From an uncultured Pontibacter sp. (GTDB taxonomy: Bacteria > Bacteroidota > Bacteroidia > Cytophagales > Hymenobacteraceae): DNA of 64,000 nt. Positions 42,797 through 51,661 of this stretch are shown one piece after another. The stretch's first letter is position 1; each line of letters begins with the position of its first letter. Location of the stretch: NCBI RefSeq assembly GCF_947492645.1, contig NZ_CANLMZ010000001.1, positions 372,001-436,000 of the forward strand. Reading direction: 5' to 3'. Made by a program: the position numbers and the translations under genes. The notes under the pieces are model-generated. The model worked only from the letters and a program-made list of their open reading frames with translations, did no database searches and was not told the origin of the DNA.

Positions 42797-43900
42797 TTGG
42801 ATCGTAACTACTATAGCGTTTTAGGCATAAGCCCAACAGCCACTACACAGGAGGTAAAGGCTGCTTACAAGCGCCTTGCCATAAAATACCACCCGGATAA
42901 AAACCAGGGAAATGTGCTGGCAGAGGAAATGTTCAAGCAGATCAACACCGCTTATCAAACACTTGCTAACCCAAACAAGCGTGCACGCTACGACTTGCGC
43001 CTGCAGTACCAGCGGGAGCGACAGCGCGTGCTCCGGCAGCAGCCAGTTTACCAACAGGACCCACGATATTCTCAGACGCGACACCCGGCTGGGGTAAATG
43101 AAAGGCATTACCGCACTATAAAACGCGAAAATTACCGTTTCTCACGCAAAGACTGGTATATAACGATTGCTTTTGTGGCGGGCTTGTTCACTTTTAGTTT
43201 ATTGCTAAAACTCGTAATGGATCATGTAACAGGCGAAGACAAGTATAAAACTGCTTTAACTTATATAGCAGACGGCAAGTATAGCAGCGCTCATCGGCTT
43301 TTGTCGGATGCTATACATTTTATGCCTGAAAATGCCGATGCCTACGAAGCCCGCGCAATGATAGAGCTGGATGTGTATGAAAATTACCCGGCTGCGCTTG
43401 ATGATTTAAATAAAGTTCTGAAGCTGCGACAGAGCCCGTCAGCACAGATATATTTTATGCGGGGCCGTAGCTTTCAGCAAATGGAGCAATACCAGCAGGC
43501 AGAAACGGATTTGACGCAAGCCCTTAAGCTAAACAAGAACCTTTGGAGTGCCTACCTGGCGCGTGGCGAGATACGCCTTTTCTTTTTGGGCAAGTATGAA
43601 GAAGCAATTTCTGACCTGACAGTATACCTTAAAAATACCAGGCCAGGCAGTAAGGATTGGGTGGCTGCGTTAACTTACAGAGGGTTTGGATACTCTAAGC
43701 GAAAAGATTTTTATTCGGCGGAGCAGGATTACAGAATGGCATTTGATGTGGACAAGCAGAATGGCCGGATTTTATACTTGCTGGGCCGTAACGAAATAGA
43801 GCAGTTTAAATCTGACTCAGCGTGTGCTCACTTTCATCAGGCTTACCAATTAGGTTACTCCGCAGCGCTTTTTGAGTTAAGGACCAATTGCCCGGAATAA
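42797..43900 (+). CDS. Membrane-anchored J-domain protein with TPR repeats
   Basis: 367 residues from a TTG start at 42797 (MDRNYYSVLGISPTATTQEV). The J domain (1-70) has HPD at 32-34, so it should stimulate DnaK. An Arg/Gln-rich linker follows (about 70-115), then one transmembrane helix (about 118-138, ITIAFVAGLFTFSLLLKLV) and six or so TPR-like repeats to the end (AHRLLSDAIHFMPENADAYE, YFMRGRSFQQMEQYQQAETD). The J domain is on the cytoplasmic side if the TPR part is in the periplasm. There is no zinc-finger or DnaJ C-domain, so it is a dedicated co-chaperone. Confidence 0.9.
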   Translation: MDRNYYSVLGISPTATTQEVKAAYKRLAIKYHPDKNQGNVLAEEMFKQINTAYQTLANPNKRARYDLRLQYQRERQRVLRQQPVYQQDPRYSQTRHPAGVNERHYRTIKRENYRFSRKDWYITIAFVAGLFTFSLLLKLVMDHVTGEDKYKTALTYIADGKYSSAHRLLSDAIHFMPENADAYEARAMIELDVYENYPAALDDLNKVLKLRQSPSAQIYFMRGRSFQQMEQYQQAETDLTQALKLNKNLWSAYLARGEIRLFFLGKYEEAISDLTVYLKNTRPGSKDWVAALTYRGFGYSKRKDFYSAEQDYRMAFDVDKQNGRILYLLGRNEIEQFKSDSACAHFHQAYQLGYSAALFELRTNCPE

Positions 43901-44149
43901 TTTGATTGCTGCGATACAACGTAGCAGGATGTTTGCTAAACAAAAGACTTTATAATAGCCGTTGGCAACTAGTTACCAAGCTAAGATTGACCTGGTATCT
44001 GGTAAGGTTGTTAGGTCAGGGGCCAGATTTATACTTTGGCTAATGGGTAAAATGCTGCTTCCGGATTGCAGCTATAAAGAGCAAGCGAGAACTTAGCAAA
44101 GAAAATCAAGTATAGAAGAGAGCTTAGAACGGGTGGAAGCTAAAAACAA

Positions 44150-44179
44150 AAAACCCTTGCCATTTCTGACAAGGGTTTT
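44150..44179 (-). terminator. Terminator of the tRNA-Phe gene
   Basis: AAAACCCTTG (44150-44159) pairs with CAAGGGTTTT (44170-44179); on the minus strand it is followed by TTTTTTGTTTTT. It starts two bases past the tRNA 3' end. Confidence 0.88.
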
Positions 44180-44181
44180 CG

Positions 44182-44254
44182 TGGTGATGATTGGAATCGA
44201 ACCAACGACACAAGGATTTTCAGTCCTTTGCTCTACCAACTGAGCTACATCACC
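44182..44254 (-). tRNA. tRNA-Phe (anticodon GAA)
   Basis: 73 nt on the minus strand. The acceptor stem GGTGATG pairs with CATCACC, the D arm is GCTCAGTTGGTAGAGC, the anticodon arm AAGGA-CTGAAAA-TCCTT carries GAA, and the T arm GTTGG-TTCGATT-CCAAT follows. The discriminator is A. No CCA is encoded, so the end is added later. The terminator follows directly, so this is a single-gene unit. Confidence 0.97.
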
Positions 44255-44423
44255 AGCTCTTGTTGTGTCCCCCTTTTCCGTAAGGGTATGCAAAAGTAGC
44301 AACTAACTTTTAAGTAGCAAACAATCTTGAGAAAAATATTTTAAAAAATTACCTGTACATACGTTTTTCTCATTATTCTGCTATCTTTATATACTAAATA
44401 GTATGTATAACGAATAATTTGCC

Positions 44424-45797
44424 GTGATAGGAATAGAGAACATTATCTTTCTAATTGTAGCAGCCATAGGTATTGGCCTGTTTGTGTGGCAGATCAGCAA
44501 GATCCGCAAAAATGTATTGCTAGGCCGCGATGTCGATCTTGCCGATAACCCTTCGGAGCGAATCAATAAAACCTTGTTGGTAGCCTTTGGTCAGCAGAAG
44601 ATGTTTAAGCGCATGCTGCCGGCTGTGCTGCACCTTTTCGTGTATGTTGGCTTTATCGTAATTAACATTGAGGTGTTGGAAATACTGATAGACGGCATAT
44701 TTGGTACGCACCGTGTGTTAGGCTTTGTTGGCCCACTATACAGCGGCCTGATGGCACTTAACGAGATACTGGCAGCCCTGGTGATTATTGCCTGTGTTAT
44801 GTTTTTATGGCGACGCAACGTAACAAAAGTGCCTCGCCTGGCTACAGGTGTAGAGATGCGCGCATGGCCTAAAATGGATGCAAATTTTATCCTGATTACG
44901 GAAATTGTGCTGATGCTGGCGCTGTTCGTGTTCAATATTGCAGATATGAAGCGTGTGCAACTGGCTGGCGAAGAAGTGGTGGGAGCATACCCAATCAGCA
45001 GCATGTTTGTTAATGTTTTTGGCGATAACCCGGAGCAACTATACATAATAGCCAAAGTAGGTTGGTGGTTCCACATACTGGGTATACTTGCCTTTATGAA
45101 CTACCTGCCAAGCTCAAAGCACTTCCATATCATTATGGCTTTCCCGAACGTGTACTACTCTAAGCTGCTGCCAAAAGGTAAGTTCACAACCAATCCAGCC
45201 ATTACCCACGAGATTAAAGCCATGTTAGACCCAAGCTACCAGCCGCCTGCCCCTGAGGTAGATGCCGAAGGTAACCCGGTACTACAGCGCTTTGGAGCTA
45301 AAGACGTGGAAGATTTGACCTGGAAGCAGTTGATGGATTCTTATACTTGCACGGAGTGCGGACGATGTACGTCTGTGTGTCCTGCAAATATTACAGGTAA
45401 ACTGTTGTCGCCGCGCAAGATTGTAATGGATACCCGCGACAGGATGGAGGAGAAAGGAGAGCATCCAGCTATCTTCAGGCCTAATCATTACAAAGCTTTA
45501 GGCGAAGAAAGAGTAGAAACAACAGACGAGAAAACGTTGCTGCGTGGTTACATCACCCCAGAAGAACTTTGGGCTTGTACGTCGTGTAACGCTTGTGTGG
45601 AGTCTTGCCCGGTAAACATCGACCAGCTTTCCACAATCATGGACCTGCGCCGTTACCTGGTGCTGGAGGAGTCTGCTGCGCCGGCCTCGATCAATGCCAT
45701 GTTCACAAACATCGAAAACAATGGTGCGCCGTGGGCATTCCCGGCATCGGATCGCTTTAACTGGGCCGATGAACTATATGTGCCTTCTAAAAACTAG
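44424..45797 (+). CDS. Membrane Fe-S oxidoreductase subunit (NarI-like cytochrome + two 4Fe-4S)
   Basis: 457 residues, GTG start at 44424. About five N-terminal helices (residues 5-220) form a nitrate-reductase-gamma-like cytochrome part with His in VLHLFVYVGFIVINIEVLE and WWFHILGILAFM. Then two ferredoxin-type clusters: CTECGRCTSVCPANITG (about 310) and CTSCNACVESCPVNID (about 385). With the CCG-domain protein 105 bp downstream it looks like a split EtfAB:menaquinone oxidoreductase or Hdr/GlpC-type enzyme that passes electrons to quinone. The intervening gap holds a repeat (45799-45886). Confidence 0.85.
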   Translation: MIGIENIIFLIVAAIGIGLFVWQISKIRKNVLLGRDVDLADNPSERINKTLLVAFGQQKMFKRMLPAVLHLFVYVGFIVINIEVLEILIDGIFGTHRVLGFVGPLYSGLMALNEILAALVIIACVMFLWRRNVTKVPRLATGVEMRAWPKMDANFILITEIVLMLALFVFNIADMKRVQLAGEEVVGAYPISSMFVNVFGDNPEQLYIIAKVGWWFHILGILAFMNYLPSSKHFHIIMAFPNVYYSKLLPKGKFTTNPAITHEIKAMLDPSYQPPAPEVDAEGNPVLQRFGAKDVEDLTWKQLMDSYTCTECGRCTSVCPANITGKLLSPRKIVMDTRDRMEEKGEHPAIFRPNHYKALGEERVETTDEKTLLRGYITPEELWACTSCNACVESCPVNIDQLSTIMDLRRYLVLEESAAPASINAMFTNIENNGAPWAFPASDRFNWADELYVPSKN

Positions 45798-45798
45798 A

Positions 45799-45886
45799 CA
45801 AAAGAATTTTTAGACAAAGGACAAAAGTCATTGGATGTAGGAGTTGATTATTGATTCCTTTATCTTTTGTCAATTAGTCCTTTGTC
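45799..45886. repeat. Palindromic intergenic repeat with GACAAARG arms (copy 2)
   Basis: On the left are GACAAAAG-N8-GACAAAGG and then GACAAAAG; on the right CTTTTGTC (45864-45871), seven bases, CCTTTGTC (45879-45886). The right half matches copy 1 at 29540-29562 with the same spacing. It lies between two genes that act together. Confidence 0.55.
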
Positions 45887-45902
45887 GTTTACAAATAATC
45901 AG

Positions 45903-46721
45903 ATGGAAGAGAATAAAAGATTAGTAAAAGTGCCTACCATGGCCCAGATGGCTGCTAATGGAGAAGAGCCTGAAGTATTATTTTGGGTAGGCTGTGCCGG
46001 CGCTTTCGATGACCGCTATAAAAGAGTAACACGTGCCTTTGTGCAGATACTGGAGCATGTAGGCGTAAAATATGCTGTACTTGGCACAGAAGAAAGCTGC
46101 ACCGGCGATCCGGCCAAGCGTGCAGGTAACGAATTCCTGTTTCAGATGCAGGCGCTTACCAACATAGAGGTGCTTAATGCTTACAACGTTAAGAAAATAG
46201 TAACCGCATGCCCGCATTGCTTTAATACCATCAAAAACGAATACCCAGACCTTGGCGGCAACTACGAAGTAATTCACCACTCTACGTTTCTGCAGCAACT
46301 GATAAACGAGGGGCGTGTAAAAGTACAGGGTGGCGAAGCGTTCAAAGGCAAGCGCATCACTTTCCACGACTCTTGCTACCTGGGCCGTGCAAACGATATT
46401 TACGAAGCACCGCGCGAAGTACTGGCAGCCTTGGATGCCGACCTTGTGGAGATGAAGCGTAGCCGTGCCAATGGCCTTTGCTGTGGTGCCGGTGGAGCGC
46501 AAATGTTTAAAGAGCCTGAGCCAGGAACAAAAGACATCAACATTGAAAGAACAGAAGAGGCACTAGCCATATTAGGAGCAGGTAACGGAGTAATCGCCAC
46601 AGCTTGTCCTTTCTGTATGGTGATGATGAATGACGGTGTAAAGAACAAGGAGCAGGAAGAAAGCGTAAAAGTTTTCGATATAGCCGAACTGATTGCTCAG
46701 GCTGAAGGACTAACAAAGTAA
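45903..46721 (+). CDS. CCG-domain Fe-S oxidoreductase (HdrB/GlpC-like)
   Basis: 272 residues from ATG 45903 (MEENKRLVKVPTMAQ); the open frame from 45867 runs into the repeat. It has two cysteine-rich halves. The first: WVGCAGAFDDRYKR, SCTGDPAKRAG, TACPHCFNTIKNEY, where the central CC is reduced to one Cys. The second, canonical: FHDSCYLGRANDIYEAPR, GLCCGAGGAQMF, ACPFCMVMMNDG. Such CCG domains bind a non-cubane 4Fe-4S cluster, as in heterodisulfide reductase and GlpC. It should be the electron-entry partner of the preceding membrane subunit. Confidence 0.88.
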   Translation: MEENKRLVKVPTMAQMAANGEEPEVLFWVGCAGAFDDRYKRVTRAFVQILEHVGVKYAVLGTEESCTGDPAKRAGNEFLFQMQALTNIEVLNAYNVKKIVTACPHCFNTIKNEYPDLGGNYEVIHHSTFLQQLINEGRVKVQGGEAFKGKRITFHDSCYLGRANDIYEAPREVLAALDADLVEMKRSRANGLCCGAGGAQMFKEPEPGTKDINIERTEEALAILGAGNGVIATACPFCMVMMNDGVKNKEQEESVKVFDIAELIAQAEGLTK

Positions 46722-46813
46722 GTTATTGATTGCTGCACGTACGTTGCGCTAGAGATTATACTTTATAATGCAATTCACGAAAGGCAATCAACAGCTAACA
46801 ATTAACAATTACC

Positions 46814-47296
46814 ATGTATATTCCGTTTGACGAATTGCCGCCACATGCGCGCCTGTGGATTTACCAAGCCAGCAGGCCTTTTACAGAGGCAGAGCAGACT
46901 GAAATAAAACCGATTTTACAACGTTTTGCTACTGAGTGGAGCAGCCACGGGAAAGGCTTGCAGGCATCTGCGAGTTTGTTACACGATCGGTTTTTGGTGC
47001 TGGCCAACAATGAGACAGCAACAGCAGCTAGTGGCTGCTCCATCGATGCTTCTGTGCGCTTTGTACGGGAGTTGGAGGAGCAGTTCGGTGTTTCATTCTT
47101 TGACCGCTCTCAGCTTGCTTTCTTTAACCAGGGAGAGGTAGAAACAGTACCGATGGGCGAGTTAAAAAGTAAAGTAGCGGCCGGCGATATTAGTAAAGAT
47201 ACTTTATACTTTGATACGTTAGTAAATAACTACGGAGAGCTGCAGCAAGCATGGCCTAAGCCTGCCGGCAACAGTTGGCTCTCCCGGTATTTTTGA
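46814..47296 (+). CDS. Conserved Bacteroidota protein of unknown function
   Basis: 160 residues beginning MYIPFDELPPHARLWIYQ and containing GKGLQASASLLHDRFLVLAN and a Cys in SGCSIDASVRFVRELEEQFG. Databases often call homologues ABC transporter ATPase, but there is no Walker A, signature or Walker B here, so that name is not supported. The protein is cytoplasmic with no membrane segment. It follows the Fe-S genes by 92 bp, with a 21-base sequence (46789-46809) just before the start that also occurs before the gene at 23277. Confidence 0.75.
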   Translation: MYIPFDELPPHARLWIYQASRPFTEAEQTEIKPILQRFATEWSSHGKGLQASASLLHDRFLVLANNETATAASGCSIDASVRFVRELEEQFGVSFFDRSQLAFFNQGEVETVPMGELKSKVAAGDISKDTLYFDTLVNNYGELQQAWPKPAGNSWLSRYF

Positions 47297-47323
47297 TCAG
47301 GCAAAACCTAACCATACTTGTTC

Positions 47324-49273
47324 ATGCATCAAATGCTACAACCCAAACCTCTGGCGGCACAGCTAAAATCAATTAGTTTGTTCCTGCTGTTTGTGATGCT
47401 TCTCAGCTCCTGCGGCTCGGGCAGGTACTTAAGCAGAGGCGATAAAAAGTTTGGGGAAGAGGAGTATGAACGTGCAATCGAGTATTACAAGCAAGGCTTG
47501 GGTAAAGCGAATAACCCTGGCGAGATAAATTATAAGATAGCAGAGGCTTACCGCCTGTCTAACCGCTTGGCGCAGGCAGAACCATACTATAAAGCAGCCT
47601 TGGATGGCAATTTCAAGAAGGAAGACGGCTTCTTTTACTACGGACTTGCGCTTAAAGCAAACGGCAATTACGAGGAGGCGCTTAACCAGTTCGAAGACTA
47701 TCTTAGATTAGGGGCTAACCCGCAGCTGAAATCGAAGGCTGCCCGTGAGGTGGAAAACTTCAGTACGCTAAGCAGCATACTACGTAAAGCACCTCGCTAC
47801 GAAATACAGAACCTGGAAGCCCTGAATACGGATGCCTCGGAGTTTGGGCCCTATGTGTTGAACGATGACCTGGTATTTTCATCTACGCGTGGCCCCGGTA
47901 AAGCATACATGGGCAACGGCGAAGGTTTTATAGATGTGTTTGCAACCACGCTTACCGACTCGGCTGCGGCCCTTGGTGGTGCAGTTAGAAAATTTGAAGG
48001 TATAAACCTGGAGGGGATGCACGATGCACTAGCCACCTTCTCGAACGAAGGCCGCACAATGGTTTTTGCACGCAGCAACGAGGGTACCAAGAAAGGCCGC
48101 CAAAACGTGGACCTTTACATCTCGCACTTCCGTTCCGGTGCCTGGAGCGAACCTGAACTGCTTAAAATTAACGACCCACGTGCCTGGGATTCTTCTCCGG
48201 CTTTCTCGCCTGACGGTAAAACGCTTTATTTCTCTTCTGATAGAAAAGGAGGCTTAGGAGGTAACGACATCTACAAATCAACAATAGATGGCAGCGGCCG
48301 CTTCTCTACACCAGAAAACTTAGGACCAAGTATAAACACGCCAGGCAACGAGACATTTGTTTCTGTTGGTCCGGATGGCACGCTGTACATTGCTTCTGAT
48401 GGTTTGCCAGGTCTGGGTAATCTGGATTTGTTCCGCGTGGAAAACGGTGTTCCGGTAAACATGGGCCAACCGGTAAACTCTCCCGGCGATGACTTCGGTA
48501 TTTTCCTGCAGAACGAAAACACAGGCTTCTTCTCTTCTAACCGCGATGGCGGCAAAGGCGGTGACGATTTATACTTTATTGGCAGAACCAAGCGCAAGCA
48601 AGTTAATTTCTTTGTGGATGGCTCTTTGTTTCAATTACGAGACGGTGCCCGCCAGCGTACCTTGGTAGCCGACCATACTGTTGTATTACAAGATGAGAAA
48701 GGTACTCGCCTGAGCGATATAAAAACGGATACGAAGGGGCAGTTTACCTTCGCTCTGGACACAGCCTCTACCTATTTCCTTATTGCTGAGAAACCCGGCT
48801 TCTTTACAGCCCGCCAGCGCATAACCACAGTAGGTAAAATGCCCTCTCAAGACCAGCTTACAGATGATGAGACAGAGGTTCGCTTAACAGCTACTTTAGT
48901 GCTTAACGAAATTGTAAAGGAGAAAGCCATTGTGCTTGAAAACATCTTCTACGACTTCGATAAAGCCAACATTAGGCCGGATGCAGCCGAAGAACTAGAT
49001 AAACTGGTGCAGGTACTGAACGATAATCCAAGTATATCCATAGAGCTAAGCTCACACACAGACGTTAGAGGTAGCGATGTGTACAACCAGGACCTGTCGC
49101 AGCGCCGTGCCGAATCAGCGGTAGAGTACATTATATCCAAAGGTATAGACCGCTCGCGCATTACAGAAAAAGGTTACGGCGAGAGCAGATTAGTAGTTAA
49201 AAATGCTAAAACGGACGAAGAACACCAGCGCAACCGCCGTACAGAATTCAAAGTAGTGCGTATACAAGAGTAA
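47324..49273 (+). CDS. OmpA-family lipoprotein with TPR, PD40 propeller and CRD (PorE-like)
   Basis: 649 residues from ATG 47324; TTG 47318 and ATG 47333 are alternatives. Lipoprotein signal LLFVMLLSSC. Domains in order: TPR repeats (about 35-130, EEYERAIEYYKQGLGKANNP), a PD40 beta-propeller (about 170-420, SPAFSPDGKTLYFSSDRKGG), a carboxypeptidase-regulatory-like fold (about 440-510), and a C-terminal OmpA peptidoglycan-binding domain (IFYDFDKANIRPDAAEELDK, SSHTDVRGSDVYNQDLSQRR). This is the architecture of PorE of the type IX secretion system, but many paralogues share it. A strong terminator follows. Confidence 0.9.
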   Translation: MHQMLQPKPLAAQLKSISLFLLFVMLLSSCGSGRYLSRGDKKFGEEEYERAIEYYKQGLGKANNPGEINYKIAEAYRLSNRLAQAEPYYKAALDGNFKKEDGFFYYGLALKANGNYEEALNQFEDYLRLGANPQLKSKAAREVENFSTLSSILRKAPRYEIQNLEALNTDASEFGPYVLNDDLVFSSTRGPGKAYMGNGEGFIDVFATTLTDSAAALGGAVRKFEGINLEGMHDALATFSNEGRTMVFARSNEGTKKGRQNVDLYISHFRSGAWSEPELLKINDPRAWDSSPAFSPDGKTLYFSSDRKGGLGGNDIYKSTIDGSGRFSTPENLGPSINTPGNETFVSVGPDGTLYIASDGLPGLGNLDLFRVENGVPVNMGQPVNSPGDDFGIFLQNENTGFFSSNRDGGKGGDDLYFIGRTKRKQVNFFVDGSLFQLRDGARQRTLVADHTVVLQDEKGTRLSDIKTDTKGQFTFALDTASTYFLIAEKPGFFTARQRITTVGKMPSQDQLTDDETEVRLTATLVLNEIVKEKAIVLENIFYDFDKANIRPDAAEELDKLVQVLNDNPSISIELSSHTDVRGSDVYNQDLSQRRAESAVEYIISKGIDRSRITEKGYGESRLVVKNAKTDEEHQRNRRTEFKVVRIQE

Positions 49274-49290
49274 TCAGTGTAGCGCTACAT

Positions 49291-49328
49291 AAAAAAGCCG
49301 CACAAGTTTATACTTGTGCGGCTTTTTT
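49291..49328. terminator. Terminator after the PorE-like gene
   Basis: AAAAAAGCCGCACAAGT (49291-49307), loop TTAT, and the complement (49312-49328). The right arm overlaps a TATACTT word. Confidence 0.93.
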
Positions 49329-49474
49329 GATAAGAGTTGTAAGCTTGGCAAGATTACCTTCCGTACCGGGGCTGATTACCCCAATCCCTACTTAACCAAG
49401 GAGGGCAGTTAGACCAAGTATAGTAAAATCATACTTTTCTTTGCAGCCAATACTGCTTATCACGGCAGCTTTGT

Positions 49475-49482
49475 TAAATTTG
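49475..49482 (+). promoter_or_regulatory. Candidate -7 box of purM
   Basis: TAAATTTG fits TAnnTTTG; it is 21 bp before the ATG at 49503. No TTG at 18-20 bp. Confidence 0.4.
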
Positions 49483-49502
49483 TAAGCAAATCATCCCCAA
49501 CT

Positions 49503-50675
49503 ATGGAAGAAAATAGATATTTGCGCCGCGGCGTTTCTGCCTCCAAGGAAGACGTGCACAACGCCATTAAAAACCTCGATAAAGGATTATTTCCAAAAGC
49601 TTTCTGCAAAATTATTCCTGATATACTTACCGGCGACCCCGAATACTGTGCCCTGATGCATGCTGATGGAGCCGGCACCAAATCTGCGCTGGCCTACATG
49701 TACTGGAAAGAAACCGGTGATATGAGTGTATGGAAAGGCATTGCGCAGGATGCTGTGGTAATGAATACAGATGACCTGCTTTGCGTGGGAGCAACCGATA
49801 ATATCCTACTTTCCTCTACCATTGGCCGTAATAAGAACCTGATACCAGGCGAGGTGATTGCAGCTATCATTAATGGTACAGAAGAAGTACTGCAAATGCT
49901 CCGCGACAACGGTGTGGGCATTTACAGCACAGGTGGCGAGACAGCCGACGTAGGTGACTTGGTTAGAACCATTATCGTTGATAGTACAGTAACTGCACGC
50001 ATGCGCCGCGATGAGGTAATCTCTGACGATAACATACAACCTGGCGATGTGATTGTAGGCTTCTCTTCTTCAGGCCAGGCAAAGTATGAAACGGAATATA
50101 ACGGCGGTATGGGCAGCAACGGCCTTACCTCTGCACGTCACGATGTGTTCCATAAATACCTGGCGGCCTCTTACCCTGAAAGTTATGACCCAGAGTTGCC
50201 TGCGGACCTTGTTTACGCTGGTAACTATCGGCTAACTGATATAGACAAGGAAACAGGTATGGAAGTGGGCAAGCTGGTGCTGTCGCCAACCCGTACCTAC
50301 GCGCCAATTGCAATAGAAATACTGAAGCAGCACCGCCAGCACATACACGGCATGGTACATTGCAGCGGAGGTGCGCAAACTAAAGTGCTACACTTTACTG
50401 AAAAGGTGCACATCATTAAGGATAACCTGTTCCCGGTGCCGCCGCTGTTCCGCATCATACAAGAGCAAAGCCACACCGACTGGAAAGAGATGTACAAGGT
50501 ATTTAACATGGGCCACCGCCTGGAAATTTATCTGCCAGAGCAGTACGCACAGAGCCTGATCGACATCTCGAAATCTTTTGGGGTGGATGCGCAGATCATT
50601 GGCCGTGTAGAGGCAAGCGAGCACAACGAACTTACCATCAAAAGCGACAAAGGCGAATTTTATTACGAAGGATAA
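49503..50675 (+). CDS. purM: Phosphoribosylformylglycinamidine cyclo-ligase (AIR synthase)
   Basis: 390 residues, longer than the roughly 345 of E. coli PurM and of the Bacteroidota type. Motifs: MHADGAGTKSALAYMYW (catalytic loop), DAVVMNTDDLLCVGATDNIL, YSTGGETADVGDLVRTIIVD, SSSGQAKYETEYNGGMGSNG and VHCSGGAQTKVLHF. It closes the imidazole ring in the fifth step of purine synthesis. No other pur gene is adjacent. The ATG 49503 start follows a candidate promoter and it ends with its own terminator. Confidence 0.92.
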   Translation: MEENRYLRRGVSASKEDVHNAIKNLDKGLFPKAFCKIIPDILTGDPEYCALMHADGAGTKSALAYMYWKETGDMSVWKGIAQDAVVMNTDDLLCVGATDNILLSSTIGRNKNLIPGEVIAAIINGTEEVLQMLRDNGVGIYSTGGETADVGDLVRTIIVDSTVTARMRRDEVISDDNIQPGDVIVGFSSSGQAKYETEYNGGMGSNGLTSARHDVFHKYLAASYPESYDPELPADLVYAGNYRLTDIDKETGMEVGKLVLSPTRTYAPIAIEILKQHRQHIHGMVHCSGGAQTKVLHFTEKVHIIKDNLFPVPPLFRIIQEQSHTDWKEMYKVFNMGHRLEIYLPEQYAQSLIDISKSFGVDAQIIGRVEASEHNELTIKSDKGEFYYEG

Positions 50676-50699
50676 CCAAGTATAAACCTATATTTTAAG

Positions 50700-50733
50700 T
50701 AGCCACAGGTGCATAGCCTGTGGCTATTTTTTT
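50700..50733 (+). terminator. Terminator after purM
   Basis: TAGCCACAGG (50700-50709), 7-base loop, CCTGTGGCTA (50717-50726), then TTTTTTT. Confidence 0.9.
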
Positions 50734-50818
50734 ATAGGGCCAACCAGCACTATGCATAGCTCCAAAATTTGGCACAATAATTGGCTTAGCGGAAGTATAA
50801 GGAAAAACCTATACTAAC

Positions 50819-51553
50819 ATGAAAAAGCTTCTACTTCCGTTCTTGTTTGTGCTGCTAGCTTTGCCGGTGTTTGCGCAAACTGCCGTGCTTACCTTTACCG
50901 CTGAGCGTGGCGAGGTGTTCCAAATAAAATTAGATGACAGAACCATAAACCACGCGGCTTCTAACTTTGTACAGATCGCGCCGCTAAGGCCCGGCAAGCA
51001 TTATGTGGAGGTGAAAGTGAGAACACGCCAGGGAGTGTACCAAATGGGGCAGCGCATTGTAGTGCCAGCCGGAGTAGAAGCAAACTATGGTGTGCGCACC
51101 ATGGGCAGAAGCGGCAAAGCGTACCTGCGCCTGATCAGCGAAGTGCCTTTAGCGCCACCTGTAGTAGTTAGGCCGTTGCCTCGCTACCCAGACCGCTACG
51201 ACGATTACGACCGCTATGAGCCAACACCGCCACGTTACGATGATCGTTACAAAGGCGATTGCCGCAACCTGATGACTGGCCACGAAGTAGACCGCCTGAT
51301 ACAGACCATGCACAGCCGCGACTTCGAGAGCACCAAGCTAAGTATAGCCCGTGATGCCGTGCGCAACGGAAGTATACTTGCCGAAGACCTGAAGCGTGTA
51401 CTGCAGCAATTCGATTATGAAAGCACTCGTGTAGAGTTTGCAAAGTATGCCTACGATTACGTCTGCGATAAAGAGCATTTCTACTACATCTACGACCTGT
51501 TCAAGTTTGATAGCAGCGTGCAGGAACTGGAGCGGCATACTGGCAGGAGGTAA
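50819..51553 (+). CDS. Secreted DUF4476 protein
   Basis: 244 residues with a clear signal peptide (about 1-19, LPVFAQ). A beta-sandwich-like N-terminal part (TFTAERGEVFQIKLDDRTIN), a Pro/Tyr/Asp/Arg-rich linker (about 125-150) and a C-terminal DUF4476 domain of about 90 residues (GHEVDRLIQTMHSRDFESTK, LKRVLQQFDYESTRVEFAKY, AYDYVCDKEHFYYIYDLF). The function is unknown. The domain is common in Bacteroidota exported proteins. It is a single-gene unit between two terminators. Confidence 0.88.
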   Translation: MKKLLLPFLFVLLALPVFAQTAVLTFTAERGEVFQIKLDDRTINHAASNFVQIAPLRPGKHYVEVKVRTRQGVYQMGQRIVVPAGVEANYGVRTMGRSGKAYLRLISEVPLAPPVVVRPLPRYPDRYDDYDRYEPTPPRYDDRYKGDCRNLMTGHEVDRLIQTMHSRDFESTKLSIARDAVRNGSILAEDLKRVLQQFDYESTRVEFAKYAYDYVCDKEHFYYIYDLFKFDSSVQELERHTGRR

Positions 51554-51661
51554 ATGATTGATAAGTACAAGAATGATCAACAAATATAACTTTCATGTCA
51601 TCTCTCGCAGACGTTCGAAATGACATAAGCTTTAGTCCCATACTTCAATAGTGTAAAAAGC

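Noticed and set aside
44093..44302. 69-codon minus-strand frame covering the tRNA
   Set aside because: It is a frame through the tRNA-Phe gene and its terminator.
46814..47296. ABC transporter ATPase, as homologues are often named
   Set aside because: There is no Walker A, signature or Walker B sequence.
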